Assembly: GCF_014190915.1 (NCBI RefSeq) | Contig: NZ_JACHVU010000005.1 | Coordinates: forward strand, 186,001-250,000 | Direction of reading: 5' to 3' | Origin: Mycolicibacterium iranicum | GTDB taxonomy: Bacteria; Actinomycetota; Actinomycetes; Mycobacteriales; Mycobacteriaceae | Length of the DNA stretch: 64,000 nucleotides | In this document: positions 47,855-57,302 of the stretch, in pieces | Position numbering within the stretch: position 1 is the stretch's first letter | How the letters are laid out: the number at the start of each line of letters is the position of its first letter | Notes under the pieces: generated by a model | What the model was told of the DNA's origin: nothing | Seen by the model: only the letters and a program-made list of their open reading frames with translations | Databases searched by the model: none | Position numbers and translations under genes: made by a program

Positions 47855-47933
47855 AACGTTCGATTCTGCCGTACGCCGCGGTGTGGAACGCGGGTGCGGG
47901 TGGACATCAGCAGGGGAGGACTCACAATGTCGC

Positions 47934-47947
47934 TATGGTCGTCAGGA
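47934..47947 (+). promoter_or_regulatory. Possible leaderless -10 of the ParA-like gene
   Basis: TATGGT (47934-47939), 7 nt before ATG 47947. Spacing is one base longer than in the clearer leaderless cases. Confidence 0.35.
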
Positions 47948-48750
47948 TGGGGAAAGTGACGCGGGTACTGGCGGTCGCCAATCAGAAGGGCGGAGTCGCC
48001 AAGACGACGACGGTGGCGTCGCTGGGTGCGGCGATGGTCGAGCAGGGCAAGAAGGTGTTGCTCGTCGACCTGGACCCGCAGGGCTCCCTGACGTTCTCGC
48101 TGGGCCATGACCCGGACAAGTTGCCGGTCTCGGTGCACGAGGTGCTGCTCGGCGACGTCGAACCCGACACCGCGGTAGTGGAGACGCCGGAGGGGATGTC
48201 GCTGCTCCCGGCCAACATCGACCTCGCCGGGGCCGAGGCCATGCTGTTGATGCGCGCGGGCCGCGAGCATGCCCTCAAACGTGCGCTCGACAAGATCAGC
48301 GCCGACTTCGACGTCGTGATCATCGACTGCCCGCCGTCGCTGGGTGTGCTGACCCTGAACGGACTCACCGCCGCGCACGAGGTGGTCGTACCGCTGCAGT
48401 GCGAGACGCTGGCCCACCGCGGTGTCGGTCAGTTCCTGCGGACCGTGTCCGACATCCAGGCGATCACCAACCCCGACCTCGCCCTGCTCGGCGCGCTGCC
48501 CACGCTGTACGACTCGCGCACCACGCACAGCCGCGACGTCCTGTTCGACGTGGTCGACCGCTACAACCTGCCGGTGCTCGCACCGCCGATCCCGCGCACC
48601 GTGCGTTTCGCCGAGGCGAGCGCGTCCGGTAACTCGGTGCTGACCGGTCGTAAGAACAAGGGCGCGATGGCCTACCGCGAATTCGCCGACGCGCTGCTCA
48701 AGCACTGGAAGACCGGCAAGCCTCTCGCGACGTTCACCCCCGAGGTCTGA
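47947..48750 (+). CDS. ParA/Soj-family ATPase (Rv3213c-like)
   Basis: 267 residues. Deviant Walker A AVANQKGGVAKTTTVASLG with the signature first Lys, Walker A' LLVDLDPQGSL, Walker B VVIIDCPPSLG. Such ATPases position chromosomes, plasmids or protein clusters. No parB-like gene adjoins, so this orphan is not the chromosomal partition ParA; M. tuberculosis Rv3213c has been reported to interact with other Par and cell-division proteins. ATG 47947 (MGKVTRVLAVAN) gives the family length; ATG 47935 is in frame upstream. Confidence 0.93.
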   Translation: MGKVTRVLAVANQKGGVAKTTTVASLGAAMVEQGKKVLLVDLDPQGSLTFSLGHDPDKLPVSVHEVLLGDVEPDTAVVETPEGMSLLPANIDLAGAEAMLLMRAGREHALKRALDKISADFDVVIIDCPPSLGVLTLNGLTAAHEVVVPLQCETLAHRGVGQFLRTVSDIQAITNPDLALLGALPTLYDSRTTHSRDVLFDVVDRYNLPVLAPPIPRTVRFAEASASGNSVLTGRKNKGAMAYREFADALLKHWKTGKPLATFTPEV

Positions 48751-48763
48751 CCGCTCGGGTTCG

Positions 48764-49972
48764 TCAGCCCAGCGCGACGATCTCGTCGCCGCGCTGTTCG
48801 AGCAGCAGGGCGCCGGCGACCGCGGGCACGACGGGACCGTCGACAGCCGGACGCTGCAGCTCGATGTGCTTCTCGCCGGCTCCGGTCTGCGGATCGAACA
48901 CGTCGTAGCCGGTGGTGACCGGCACCAGCAGCTTGCCCGCCATCACCGTCGCCGGTCCGACGGGCTTGTCGGTTCCCGAGGCGGCGACGGTGTACTTGTA
49001 GCGAAGATCGCCGGCGGAGAACACCATCAGCGAGTTCCCGGTCCACCACGTGACGACCTCGCCGGCACGGGACATCGTCGCCGCCGGCGACGGGGGCCCG
49101 TCGAGCACCGTGGTGTCGATCGTGGAGCCGGTGTCGTCGATGACGTCGAGCCGGGGCTTGGGCGTGGGCACGTACAGCGAGGTGTACGTGTCGTTCACTG
49201 CCACCACGCGGGCGCCCGCACCGTCGGGCACACCCTTCTGCTGGACGTACTTCGTCTCGGGGGTGTCCTCTTCATCGGACGGCCGCAGCAGCGTCAGTCG
49301 CAGATCCTGCTTGTCGCAGGCCTCCAGCACCGACACCGAACTGGAGCTGGCGCCCGCCGAGACGAAGCGGCACAGGGGAGAGGCCGGGATGCCCGGTTTG
49401 ATCGGTGCGTCGAGTGCTCCGTAGCTGAGCATCCGCACCATGTCGGAGCGCCACATCTCCAGCCGGGTCTCGCCGGCGGACAGCACCGTGGTGCCGTCCG
49501 CAGACAGCGTCACCGTCGGGTCGGCGTAGCTGGTGCGCGACGGGCCGCGCAGTCCGGTCTTCGCGTCGACGGTGCTGACCTGCCCGCACCCGCGCACGTC
49601 GGGATAGACCGCCACGGCGTAGTTGTAGACCCAGGTGACCCCGCACAGGTCGAGGTCGCGTGCGTAACTCCACACGGCGTCGCCCGTCGCCGGGTCTCGC
49701 CCTTGGATCCCGCGACCGTCGCCGGTGACCACGGCGCCACCCACCACCAGCGGCTGGGTGGTCTCCGCGCTGCGTGCGCTCCACCGTTGTGTCAGCGAAT
49801 CCGGAACGGCGACAGCGGGTTTGAGGCTGGGGACGGGCTGCGAGGCAGGGCTGCTCACGGTCGCCCTGGCGTCGCTGTTCCACCACACCACCGCCGCCAC
49901 CAGGGCGACGACCACCGCAATCGCGGCTGCGGCGATCAGGTCCGCCCGAGTGCGGCGTTCGGGTTTGACCAA
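48764..49972 (-). CDS. Membrane-anchored beta-propeller protein (Rv3212-like)
   Basis: 402 residues: a short basic cytoplasmic start (VKPERRTRAD), one transmembrane helix (AAAAIAVVVALVAAVVWW, about 12-30), a Pro/Ser linker, then a large extracytoplasmic domain with repeated PQQ/WD-like blades (GRDPATGDAVWSY, VDAKTGLRG, FDPQTGAGE). It has several Cys pairs (LCGV...RGCG, PLCRF...EACD) likely to form disulfides. TTG 49972 is the only start giving the basic N-terminus, 9 nt after the rhlE stop. Role unknown. Confidence 0.85.
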   Translation of the reverse strand: MVKPERRTRADLIAAAAIAVVVALVAAVVWWNSDARATVSSPASQPVPSLKPAVAVPDSLTQRWSARSAETTQPLVVGGAVVTGDGRGIQGRDPATGDAVWSYARDLDLCGVTWVYNYAVAVYPDVRGCGQVSTVDAKTGLRGPSRTSYADPTVTLSADGTTVLSAGETRLEMWRSDMVRMLSYGALDAPIKPGIPASPLCRFVSAGASSSSVSVLEACDKQDLRLTLLRPSDEEDTPETKYVQQKGVPDGAGARVVAVNDTYTSLYVPTPKPRLDVIDDTGSTIDTTVLDGPPSPAATMSRAGEVVTWWTGNSLMVFSAGDLRYKYTVAASGTDKPVGPATVMAGKLLVPVTTGYDVFDPQTGAGEKHIELQRPAVDGPVVPAVAGALLLEQRGDEIVALG

Positions 49973-49981
49973 CGCAGTCGG

Positions 49982-51478
49982 TTAGTTGGTGCCTGCGGCC
50001 GCGGGCTTGCTGGGGCGGCGACGACGACGGCGGCGGGCCGGCCGGGCCTCACCGTCGGCCGACTCGGCCGCTGACGAATCGGTGGCGTCGGTGTCGGCCT
50101 GCTCGGCAGAGCCTTCGGGATGGCCGCTGACTGCCTGCCCGCCGCGCGTGCGGCGGCGGTTGCGGTTGCGGGCCGGCTTCTCACGGGGTTCGCGGGGCTC
50201 ACGCGGCTCGCGCGGTTCCTTGTCGGCGGTGCGCTTCGGTCGGCCGATCGATCCGCCGGCATCGGCCGGGATCTTGAGTTCCTCGTAGAGATGCGGCGAG
50301 CTGGAATACGTCTCGGCGGGGTCGGGCGTGTCGAGGCCCAGGGCTTTGTCGATCATCGACCAGCGTGGAAGTTCGTCCCAGTCGACGAGGGTCACGGCGA
50401 TGCCGGTCTTGCCGGCGCGGCCGGTGCGACCGATGCGGTGGACGTAGGACTGCTCGTCCTCGGGGATCTGGAAGTTGATGACGTGGGTGATGTCGTCGAT
50501 GTCGATGCCGCGGGCCGCCACGTCGGTGGCGACGAGAACATCGACGTCGCCGTTGCGGAACGCCTTCAACGCCTTCTCGCGAGCGCCCTGTCCGAGATCG
50601 CCGTGCACCGCGCCGACCTTGAAGCCGCGCTCGCCGAGTTCGTCGGCGACCTTCTGCGCGGTGCGCTTGGTCCGGGTGAAGATCATCGTGGCGCCGCGGC
50701 CCTCGGCCTGCAGGATGCGCGCGACCATCTCGACCTTGTCCAGGGCGTGGGCGCGGTAGGCGAACTGCTCGGTGGTGTCGTGGGTGGCCGACCCTTGAAC
50801 GCCCTCGGCGCGAATGTGCGTCGGCTGCGTCATGAAGGTGCGCGCCAGCGTGATGATCGGGTCGGGCATGGTCGCCGAGAACAGCATCGCCTGCCGCTTG
50901 GCCGGGATCTGCTTGAGGATGCGCTCGATGTCGGGCAGGAAGCCGAGGTCGAGCATCTCGTCGGCCTCGTCGAGCACCAGCGTCGACAGTCCGCCCAGCT
51001 GCAGGTGACCCTGCTGAGCCAGGTCCAGGAGGCGGCCGGGCGTGCCGACGACGACGTCGACACCCTTCTGCAGGGCCTCGATCTGGGGCTCGTAGGGGCG
51101 GCCGCCGTAGATGGCGGTGACGGTCAGCTTGCGGGTGTCGTCGGCCATCAGGTACTTCGAGGCGCCGACGAGGTCGCCGTAGACCTGAATGCACAGCTCG
51201 CGGGTGGGGACGACGATCAGGGCACGCGGGATGCCGGTGAGCGGACGTTCGGTGTCGCTGGTGATGCGGTGCAGCAGCGGCACGCCGAAGGCGAAGGTCT
51301 TGCCCATGCCGGTACGGGCCTGACCGATGAGGTCGTCGCCGGCCAGCGCCAGGGGCAGCGTCAGCTCCTGGATCGCGAAGGCGTGCTCGATGCCGTTCTC
51401 GGCGAGGGCGCGGACGATCTCGTCGCGGACGCCGAGCTGGGCGAAGGTGGGATTGGGATGTGTGGTGACGGGAGTCAT
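49982..51478 (-). CDS. rhlE: DEAD-box ATP-dependent RNA helicase RhlE
   Basis: 498 residues. Q motif FAIQELTLPLALAGDDLIGQ, motif I ARTGMGKT, Ia PTRELCIQV, Ib TPGRLLDLA, II LVLDEADEML, III FSATMP, IV IFTRTK, V ATDVAARGID, VI YVHRIGRTGRAG. The C-terminal 100 residues are low complexity: an EPREPREPREPRE repeat, an Arg-rich RNRNRRRTRGG block, an acidic segment and a final [11 protein letters not shown] cluster, expected to bind RNA non-specifically. Acts in RNA remodelling, ribosome assembly and RNA decay. Confidence 0.95.
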   Translation of the reverse strand: MTPVTTHPNPTFAQLGVRDEIVRALAENGIEHAFAIQELTLPLALAGDDLIGQARTGMGKTFAFGVPLLHRITSDTERPLTGIPRALIVVPTRELCIQVYGDLVGASKYLMADDTRKLTVTAIYGGRPYEPQIEALQKGVDVVVGTPGRLLDLAQQGHLQLGGLSTLVLDEADEMLDLGFLPDIERILKQIPAKRQAMLFSATMPDPIITLARTFMTQPTHIRAEGVQGSATHDTTEQFAYRAHALDKVEMVARILQAEGRGATMIFTRTKRTAQKVADELGERGFKVGAVHGDLGQGAREKALKAFRNGDVDVLVATDVAARGIDIDDITHVINFQIPEDEQSYVHRIGRTGRAGKTGIAVTLVDWDELPRWSMIDKALGLDTPDPAETYSSSPHLYEELKIPADAGGSIGRPKRTADKEPREPREPREPREKPARNRNRRRTRGGQAVSGHPEGSAEQADTDATDSSAAESADGEARPARRRRRRRPSKPAAAGTN

Positions 51479-51760
51479 GCTCGGTAAACGAAGCCTTTCA
51501 CTTGTTCCTCATGGCGTTTCCACGCGCGCACGAGTTGTGAAGAGAACTTCGCCGGGCCCTGCGCTGAGGGGGCGGGCCGCCGCGTGCACGCACATTTCCA
51601 AGGTGTCTGCGGCATGAGATTGCCGGCGTGACCTGGATAGATCCGTCGGCAGATGCGCCGACACCACGTCCATGGTAGCCGGTTGGCTGCCGGCCGGTGT
51701 AGTCACCGAGGTCAGATGCAGGTTTCGTGGCGCCGCCCCGGGGGCAACCAGCTCCCTCCG
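51479..51760. other. Intergenic region between rhlE and the FAD monooxygenase
   Basis: 282 bases of divergent control region without a credible gene. Presumably holds the promoters of both genes; I could not place either with confidence. Confidence 0.5.
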
Positions 51761-52975
51761 ATGACCACAGGACCCGCCCCCAGAACCCCGCACGCGATCA
51801 TCTCCGGCGCCGGCATCGGCGGTCCTGCGCTCGCCCACCAGCTCAACAGTCGCGGATGGCGGACCACGGTCATCGAGCGCTTTCCGCAACGCCGCGACGA
51901 GGGACAGAACGTCGACATCCGCGGTGCTGCGCGCGAAGTTGTCCGGCGGATGGGGATCGACGGCGACGTTCGCGCGGCGACGACCGGCGAGATCGGCACG
52001 CGCTTCCTCCGAGCCGACGGGTCGCCCGCGGCGTCCTTTCCGGTGGGGTCGGCCGGCGAGGCGGACGGCCCGACTGCCGAGCTGGAGATCCTGCGTGGCG
52101 AACTGTCCCGGATTCTGGTCGAGCGCACCCAGCTCGACACCGACTACCGGTTCGGCACGCAGATCGTCGATGTGACCGACCAGGACGACCGCGTGCAGGT
52201 TCGTCTGAGCGGAGGCGCGACGCTGGACGCCGACCTACTCGTGGTCGCCGAGGGGTTGCGCTCACGGACGCGGCGGTTCGTCGATGAGGCCGACGTCAAC
52301 GAGCTCGGAATGTATTTCGCCTACGCGACGATTCCGCGCGTCGACGGCGACGACCAGTGGTGGAACTGGCAGCACGCGACCAACCATCGTTCGGTTCACC
52401 TGCGGCCCGACAACCTCGGGACCACGCGTGCCATCCTGACCTTCATCTCAGACGTCCGCGGCCTCGACGACCTCGATCCCGTGGCGCAGAGGACGATTCT
52501 GCGCGCGACGTTCGCCGATGTCGGCGGTGCCGCACCCCGAATCCCGCGTGCGATCGACGACGGCGCGCCCATGTATTTCTCGGCAGTCGGTCAAGTGCGC
52601 CCGCGGCGCTGGAGCAACGGACGAGTCGCACTGCTCGGCGATTCCGCGTTCTGCAACGCGACGTTCGGCGGGGCGGGAACCAGCCTCGCGCTGATCGGCG
52701 CCTACATCCTGGCCGGCGAAGTCGCGACCGCGGGGGATGTTCCCTCGGCACTGAACTCCTACCGCCGAGCGATGATGCCGTTCGTCGCCACAGCTCCCGA
52801 CGTCAAGGAACGTGTGCTGAGGTTGGCAAACCCGCGATCACACCGCGGGATTCGCCTGTTGCACGCCGGCGCACGGCTGGCCGCCGGCCCTGTGGGCCGG
52901 GCCGTTTCCGCGCTCGGCGGCGCGCGCCTGGCCGGTATCGGAGGCGACGGACCGTCGCTGCCCGCATACCCCTGA
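51761..52975 (+). CDS. FAD-dependent monooxygenase (PHBH/TetX-type fold)
   Basis: 404 residues. FAD fold: AIISGAGIGGPALAHQLNSRGW with ERFPQRRDEG after it, DG-type LLVVAEGLRSRTRRFV, and the second FAD motif RVALLGDSAFCNATFGGAGTSLALIGAY. The outline fits class A flavin monooxygenases hydroxylating aromatic or antibiotic-like compounds. ATG 51761 begins MTTGPAPRTPHAII; a longer in-frame start at 51716 would add 15 residues with no homology. Not present at this place in M. tuberculosis. Confidence 0.88.
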   Translation: MTTGPAPRTPHAIISGAGIGGPALAHQLNSRGWRTTVIERFPQRRDEGQNVDIRGAAREVVRRMGIDGDVRAATTGEIGTRFLRADGSPAASFPVGSAGEADGPTAELEILRGELSRILVERTQLDTDYRFGTQIVDVTDQDDRVQVRLSGGATLDADLLVVAEGLRSRTRRFVDEADVNELGMYFAYATIPRVDGDDQWWNWQHATNHRSVHLRPDNLGTTRAILTFISDVRGLDDLDPVAQRTILRATFADVGGAAPRIPRAIDDGAPMYFSAVGQVRPRRWSNGRVALLGDSAFCNATFGGAGTSLALIGAYILAGEVATAGDVPSALNSYRRAMMPFVATAPDVKERVLRLANPRSHRGIRLLHAGARLAAGPVGRAVSALGGARLAGIGGDGPSLPAYP

Positions 52976-53050
52976 CCTGCCCGAGGCGCCGAGCTTCGGC
53001 GGGGACTCTGGCGGATTTCCACTGGGGTCGGCGCTCGCGCCGCCGGCGTT

Positions 53051-53063
53051 TAAGGTTGCACCA
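53051..53063 (+). promoter_or_regulatory. Leaderless promoter -10 of the MiaE-like gene
   Basis: TAAGGT (53051-53056), exactly 6 nt, then ATG 53063. No Shine-Dalgarno sequence. Confidence 0.6.
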
Positions 53064-53776
53064 TGACCTCGACGCCGCCCGACGCCGCCGCATCCGTCCC
53101 GGCCGGCGAGGCGGGCGGCCCCGCGACACCGCACGTGGCTCTGGATCATCCCGGGATCGTCGAGCTGTTCGCGCTGCTCGCCTACGGTGAGGTCGCGGCG
53201 TTCTACCGGCTGACCGAAGAGGCCCGGATGGCGCCGAACCTCAACGGCCGGATCAACATGGCGAGCATGGCGGCCGCGGAGATGAACCACTACGAGGTGC
53301 TGCGCGACGCGCTGGATCAGCGCGGCGTCGACGTGGTTCCGGCGATGACGAAGTACGCTTCCGCGCTGGAGAACTACCATCGCCTCACCACGCCGAGCAC
53401 CTGGCTGGAGGCGCTGGTCAAGACCTATGTCGGTGACGCGATGGCCGCCGATTTCTACCTGCAGATCGCGGACGTGATGCCCGACGAGGTCGCGGAGGTG
53501 GTCCGCTCGGTGCTGTCCGAGACCGGGCACTCCCAGTTCGTCGTCGCCGAGGTGCGCGCCGCGGTCACCGCCAGCGACCGTCAGCGGCACCGCTTGGCAC
53601 TGTGGTCGCGGCGTCTGCTCGGCGAAGCGATCACCCAGGCCCAGTTCGTGATGGCCGACCACGACGAACTGGTCGATCTGGTGATGTCCGGCGGCGGACT
53701 GTCCCAGATGACGGACTTCTTCGATCGGCTGCAGAACACCCACAACCGGCGCATGCAGGAGCTCGGCCTGGCCTGA
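53063..53776 (+). CDS. Ferritin-like di-iron protein (MiaE-like, Rv3210c)
   Basis: A 237-residue all-helical protein. Ferritin-type iron ligands are suggested by LAYGEVAAFYRLTEEAR (Glu), MAAAEMNHYEVL (Glu plus His) and LSETGHSQFVVAEVRA (Glu plus His), the E...ExxH pairs of the MiaE-like family. MiaE hydroxylates a modified adenosine of tRNA; in mycobacteria the substrate is unproven and a simple oxidase or iron-binding role is possible. A 25-residue disordered N-terminus precedes the fold. Confidence 0.87.
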   Translation: MTSTPPDAAASVPAGEAGGPATPHVALDHPGIVELFALLAYGEVAAFYRLTEEARMAPNLNGRINMASMAAAEMNHYEVLRDALDQRGVDVVPAMTKYASALENYHRLTTPSTWLEALVKTYVGDAMAADFYLQIADVMPDEVAEVVRSVLSETGHSQFVVAEVRAAVTASDRQRHRLALWSRRLLGEAITQAQFVMADHDELVDLVMSGGGLSQMTDFFDRLQNTHNRRMQELGLA

Positions 53777-53795
53777 TCGGTCCCGGCGCGCGCGA

Positions 53796-54626
53796 TCAGC
53801 GCGTGCAGTTGGTGATGATCGAGTTGTTGTTCTGCGCCGCGATCAACGAGCCGTTGGCATCGACGATCGCGCAGTTGAGCTGACCGCCGACGCTCGTCGC
53901 GGTGACCGAGCTCAGGCTCACGCCCGGGTTCAACACGATCGTCTTCGACCACGGCAGCGCCACGTTCACGTCGGTCTGCAACGCACCCTGGGCATCGGTG
54001 TAGATGACCGTCACCAGGTCGATGAGCTGCCGATTGCCGGTGATGCGGTAGGTGACGGTGCCCGGGACCGCGGCGGCCGGCGGTGGGGCGGCCTGCGGCG
54101 CGAGCAGCACCGGGGCCGGGGCGACGGGCGCAGGGGCAGGAGTCTCGGCGGTCGGCGTCACGGTGGTGACGGTCTCTGCCGGCAGCGTCGGCGTGACCGG
54201 CGCCGCGACCCGCGGGGCGGGCGCCGCAGACGGTTCCGGGGCGCTGGAGGTCGGCAGCGGCGAGGCGACGGTCGCCGAGACAGATCCGCTGTCGCTGCCG
54301 CCCAGGATCATGCTGGCGGTGATGACCGCGACGAACAGGATCGCGCCGGCCACGCCGGCGATCCACATCCAGCGGCGGTCGATGCGGGCTTCGTCGAGGT
54401 AGTCGTCATAGTTCTCGGCCCCGTCGTAGTCGTCGCTGTAGTCGGACCCGTCGTAGTCGTGGCTGTACGGCGGGAGCGCATCGGTGTCCGAATCGCCGTA
54501 GGGGTCCGAGTCGTCGAGGGTCCCGTAGGCGCCGTACCTGCCTCCGCGTCCGCCGCCGCGCGGGCTGCGGATACGTTCGGTGGGCGTCAGAGAGTACGGC
54601 GATTGCGCGGTATAAGGCCTGTTCAT
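53796..54626 (-). CDS. MmpS-like membrane protein (Rv3209-like)
   Basis: 276 residues. A disordered Tyr/Asp-rich cytoplasmic N-terminus (DYDGSDYSDDYDGAENYDDY, about 58-77) is followed by one transmembrane helix (MWIAGVAGAILFVAVITASMI), a Pro/Ala/Thr-rich stalk, and a C-terminal beta domain (VTYRITGNRQLIDLVTVIYTDAQG...LPWSKTIVLNPG) like the extracytoplasmic part of MmpS proteins. No mmpL gene is adjacent, so its transporter partner, if any, is elsewhere. ATG 54626. Confidence 0.85.
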   Translation of the reverse strand: MNRPYTAQSPYSLTPTERIRSPRGGGRGGRYGAYGTLDDSDPYGDSDTDALPPYSHDYDGSDYSDDYDGAENYDDYLDEARIDRRWMWIAGVAGAILFVAVITASMILGGSDSGSVSATVASPLPTSSAPEPSAAPAPRVAAPVTPTLPAETVTTVTPTAETPAPAPVAPAPVLLAPQAAPPPAAAVPGTVTYRITGNRQLIDLVTVIYTDAQGALQTDVNVALPWSKTIVLNPGVSLSSVTATSVGGQLNCAIVDANGSLIAAQNNNSIITNCTR

Positions 54627-54884
54627 CGAAGCTTTCCCAGTCGTCTCTATCCGTTCGCCCCGATGCTACTGAGACAGGAGTGACAGATGGGGCTGACGCG
54701 GCTCCTGGGCGGTCACGGTCGGGACTCGGTTCGATCGCTACGGCGTTATGGCGCCCCGGCGAGCGTTCGCCGATCGCGAAAGTCGTTCCGCCGGGCGCGG
54801 GGTCGGGGGTCCGGAGCCGCCCTGCCAGGCCGGCGTCCACTAGCCTCCAATACGTACGAGCACACGAACAGAAGGGTTCCCACC

Positions 54885-55139
54885 GTGGAGGTCAAGATCG
54901 GTGTCACCGACAGCCCACGCGAGCTGATTTTCGCCAGCGCGCAGACGCCGGCCGAGGTGGAGAAGTTGGTCACCGATGCGCTCAGCGGCGATCCGGCCGT
55001 CCTGGGTCTCACCGACGAGAAGGGCCGACGGTTCCTCGTGCAGTCCTCGCGGATCGCCTATGTGGAGATCGGCGCGGCGGATTCGCGGCGTGTGGGCTTC
55101 GGCGTGACCACCGTCGGCGCTGAGGTCACCAAGAGCTGA
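54885..55139 (+). CDS. DUF3107 protein (TB9.4-like)
   Basis: An 84-residue small soluble protein. VEVKIGVTDSPRELIFASAQTPAEVEKLV at the N-terminus and LTDEKGRRFLVQSSRIAYVEIG at the centre match the actinobacterial DUF3107 family (M. tuberculosis Rv3208A, TB9.4). Predicted alpha/beta. Function unknown. GTG 54885 gives the family length. Divergent from the MmpS-like gene and convergent with fasR, separated from it by a large inverted repeat. Confidence 0.88.
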   Translation: MEVKIGVTDSPRELIFASAQTPAEVEKLVTDALSGDPAVLGLTDEKGRRFLVQSSRIAYVEIGAADSRRVGFGVTTVGAEVTKS

Positions 55140-55145
55140 CGTCGT

Positions 55146-55202
55146 CGCCGAAATTGCCCTCCGGCACACGGGCGTCCGCCCCGCGGGAGCGCAATTTCGG
55201 CG
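55146..55202. terminator. Long-armed inverted repeat between the DUF3107 gene and fasR
   Basis: CGCCGAAATTGC and GCAATTTCGGCG, perfect 12-bp arms about 33 nt apart, with CTCC/GGAG pairing inside. It lies between two convergent genes, so a bidirectional terminator is likely although there is no T-tract after it. Confidence 0.55.
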
Positions 55203-55209
55203 GGGTCGG

Positions 55210-55968
<759 letters not shown>

Positions 55969-56075
55969 TCAGGACAGGTGGCGGGTCAGCGCCGACGCGG
56001 CGAAACCGCAGCTGCGCCTGCGGTTCGGTGGCGCGCCGGGACGGCAAGTCTTGCGGGCTGTGTCATCCTGTTTCG

Positions 56076-57131
56076 GTGACCTACGACTCCCGTGCGCGCG
56101 GAGAAATGGGTCCCGAGCACCGGGGCGCCGGACAAGCGCCGGTACTGCGCGACGAGTGGCGCGAGCCGTTGCGCGCGCAGCGAGACCCGCTGGCCGAGCA
56201 GCCGGGCCGGGTCCGATCCAACCGTGACGAGCGCAAACGATGGCGCAAACAGACCTGGATCGGACGGTTCGTATCCACCTACGGCTGGCGCGCTTACGCG
56301 CTGCCGCTGCTGGTCGTGCTGACCGTCGTTGTCCTCTATCAAACGATGACCGGCACCAGCGTGCCCCAGGCGGCGGAAGAGGAAGGGCCGGTGCAGGGCC
56401 CACCCACGATCGGAGTGCCGAGCACATCCATCGTCGGCGCGCCGCCCAAGGGTCTGACCCAGTTCGACGCGAGCCTGCCCACCGGGATCCTGCCCCAGGG
56501 CGGGCCCTTCACCGAGGCCGGCGCGCGCACCTGGCATGTCGTTCCGGGGGCCGCGCCCCAGGTCGGCCAGGGCACCACCAAGGTGTTCACCTACACCGTC
56601 GAGGTGGAGGACGGCGTCGACACCACGAGTTTCGGCGGTGACGAAGGGTTCGCCCGCATGGTCAGCGAGACGTTGGCCAACCCGAAGAGCTGGACGCACA
56701 ACCCGCAGTTCGCCTTCACCCGCATCGACGCCGCCGCCGGGGTCGTTCCGGACTTCCGGGTGTCGCTGACCTCGCCCATGACGATCCGCGACGGCTGCGG
56801 CTACGACATCCAGCTCGAAGCGTCCTGCTACAACCCCGCCTTCGAGGGTCAGCCGCGTGTGTTCGTCAACGAGGCGCGGTGGGTGCGTGGCGCGGTGCCC
56901 TTCCAAGGAGACATCGGCTCCTACCGGCAGTATCTGATCAACCACGAGGTCGGCCACGCGATCGGGTACCAGCGGCACGAGCAGTGCCCGGAGAACGGTG
57001 CGCTGGCCCCGATCATGATGCAGCAGACGTTCTCGACCAACAACAACGACGCCGCGAAGTTCGACCCGGGCACCGTCACCCCCGACGGCCTGACGTGCCG
57101 TTTCAACCCCTGGCCGTACCCGATCGCCTGA
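56076..57131 (+). CDS. DUF3152 membrane-anchored protein with zincin-like motif (Rv3207c-like)
   Basis: 351 residues. Charged cytoplasmic N-terminus (about 1-68, WREPLRAQRDPLAEQPGRVRSN), one transmembrane helix (AYALPLLVVLTVVVLYQ, 73-89), a Pro-rich stalk, then an extracytoplasmic domain with four Cys. Residues 290-301 read HEVGHAIGYQRH, i.e. HExxHxxGxxxH, and APIMMQQ (311-317) could be a Met-turn, both as in metzincin zinc proteases. The family is annotated only as DUF3152. GTG 56076 keeps the start seen in M. tuberculosis; ATG 56106 is a shorter alternative. Confidence 0.88.
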   Translation: MTYDSRARGEMGPEHRGAGQAPVLRDEWREPLRAQRDPLAEQPGRVRSNRDERKRWRKQTWIGRFVSTYGWRAYALPLLVVLTVVVLYQTMTGTSVPQAAEEEGPVQGPPTIGVPSTSIVGAPPKGLTQFDASLPTGILPQGGPFTEAGARTWHVVPGAAPQVGQGTTKVFTYTVEVEDGVDTTSFGGDEGFARMVSETLANPKSWTHNPQFAFTRIDAAAGVVPDFRVSLTSPMTIRDGCGYDIQLEASCYNPAFEGQPRVFVNEARWVRGAVPFQGDIGSYRQYLINHEVGHAIGYQRHEQCPENGALAPIMMQQTFSTNNNDAAKFDPGTVTPDGLTCRFNPWPYPIA

Positions 57132-57146
57132 GCGCCCCCGGGCCTG

Positions 57147-57170
57147 CACCGCGAGCGCGCGTGTCTGCAC
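57147..57170 (-). repeat. Dispersed intergenic element, copy 5
   Basis: 24-nt exact reverse complement of the 5903-5930 element core. It lies just after the DUF3152 stop, 51 kb from the other copies. Confidence 0.8.
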
Positions 57171-57302
57171 ACCGACGCGCCGCGAAACCTGTGCATCGAC
57201 GCGCGTTCGCGGCGCCCGAGCGCGCGGGAAGCGTATGGGCCTCGTTGCTGTTGCAACCCTTACCTGCTGAGATGGTCAGACAGCCAACCAAGGAGATTGT
57301 CG

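Noticed and set aside
50185..50215. Short repeats near the 3' end of rhlE
   Set aside because: They encode the EPREPREP low-complexity tail of the helicase and need no separate explanation.
51503..51508. GGAACA on the minus strand upstream of rhlE as a SigH/SigE -35
   Set aside because: The following GTT is only 13 nt away, too short for the usual 17-18 nt spacing.
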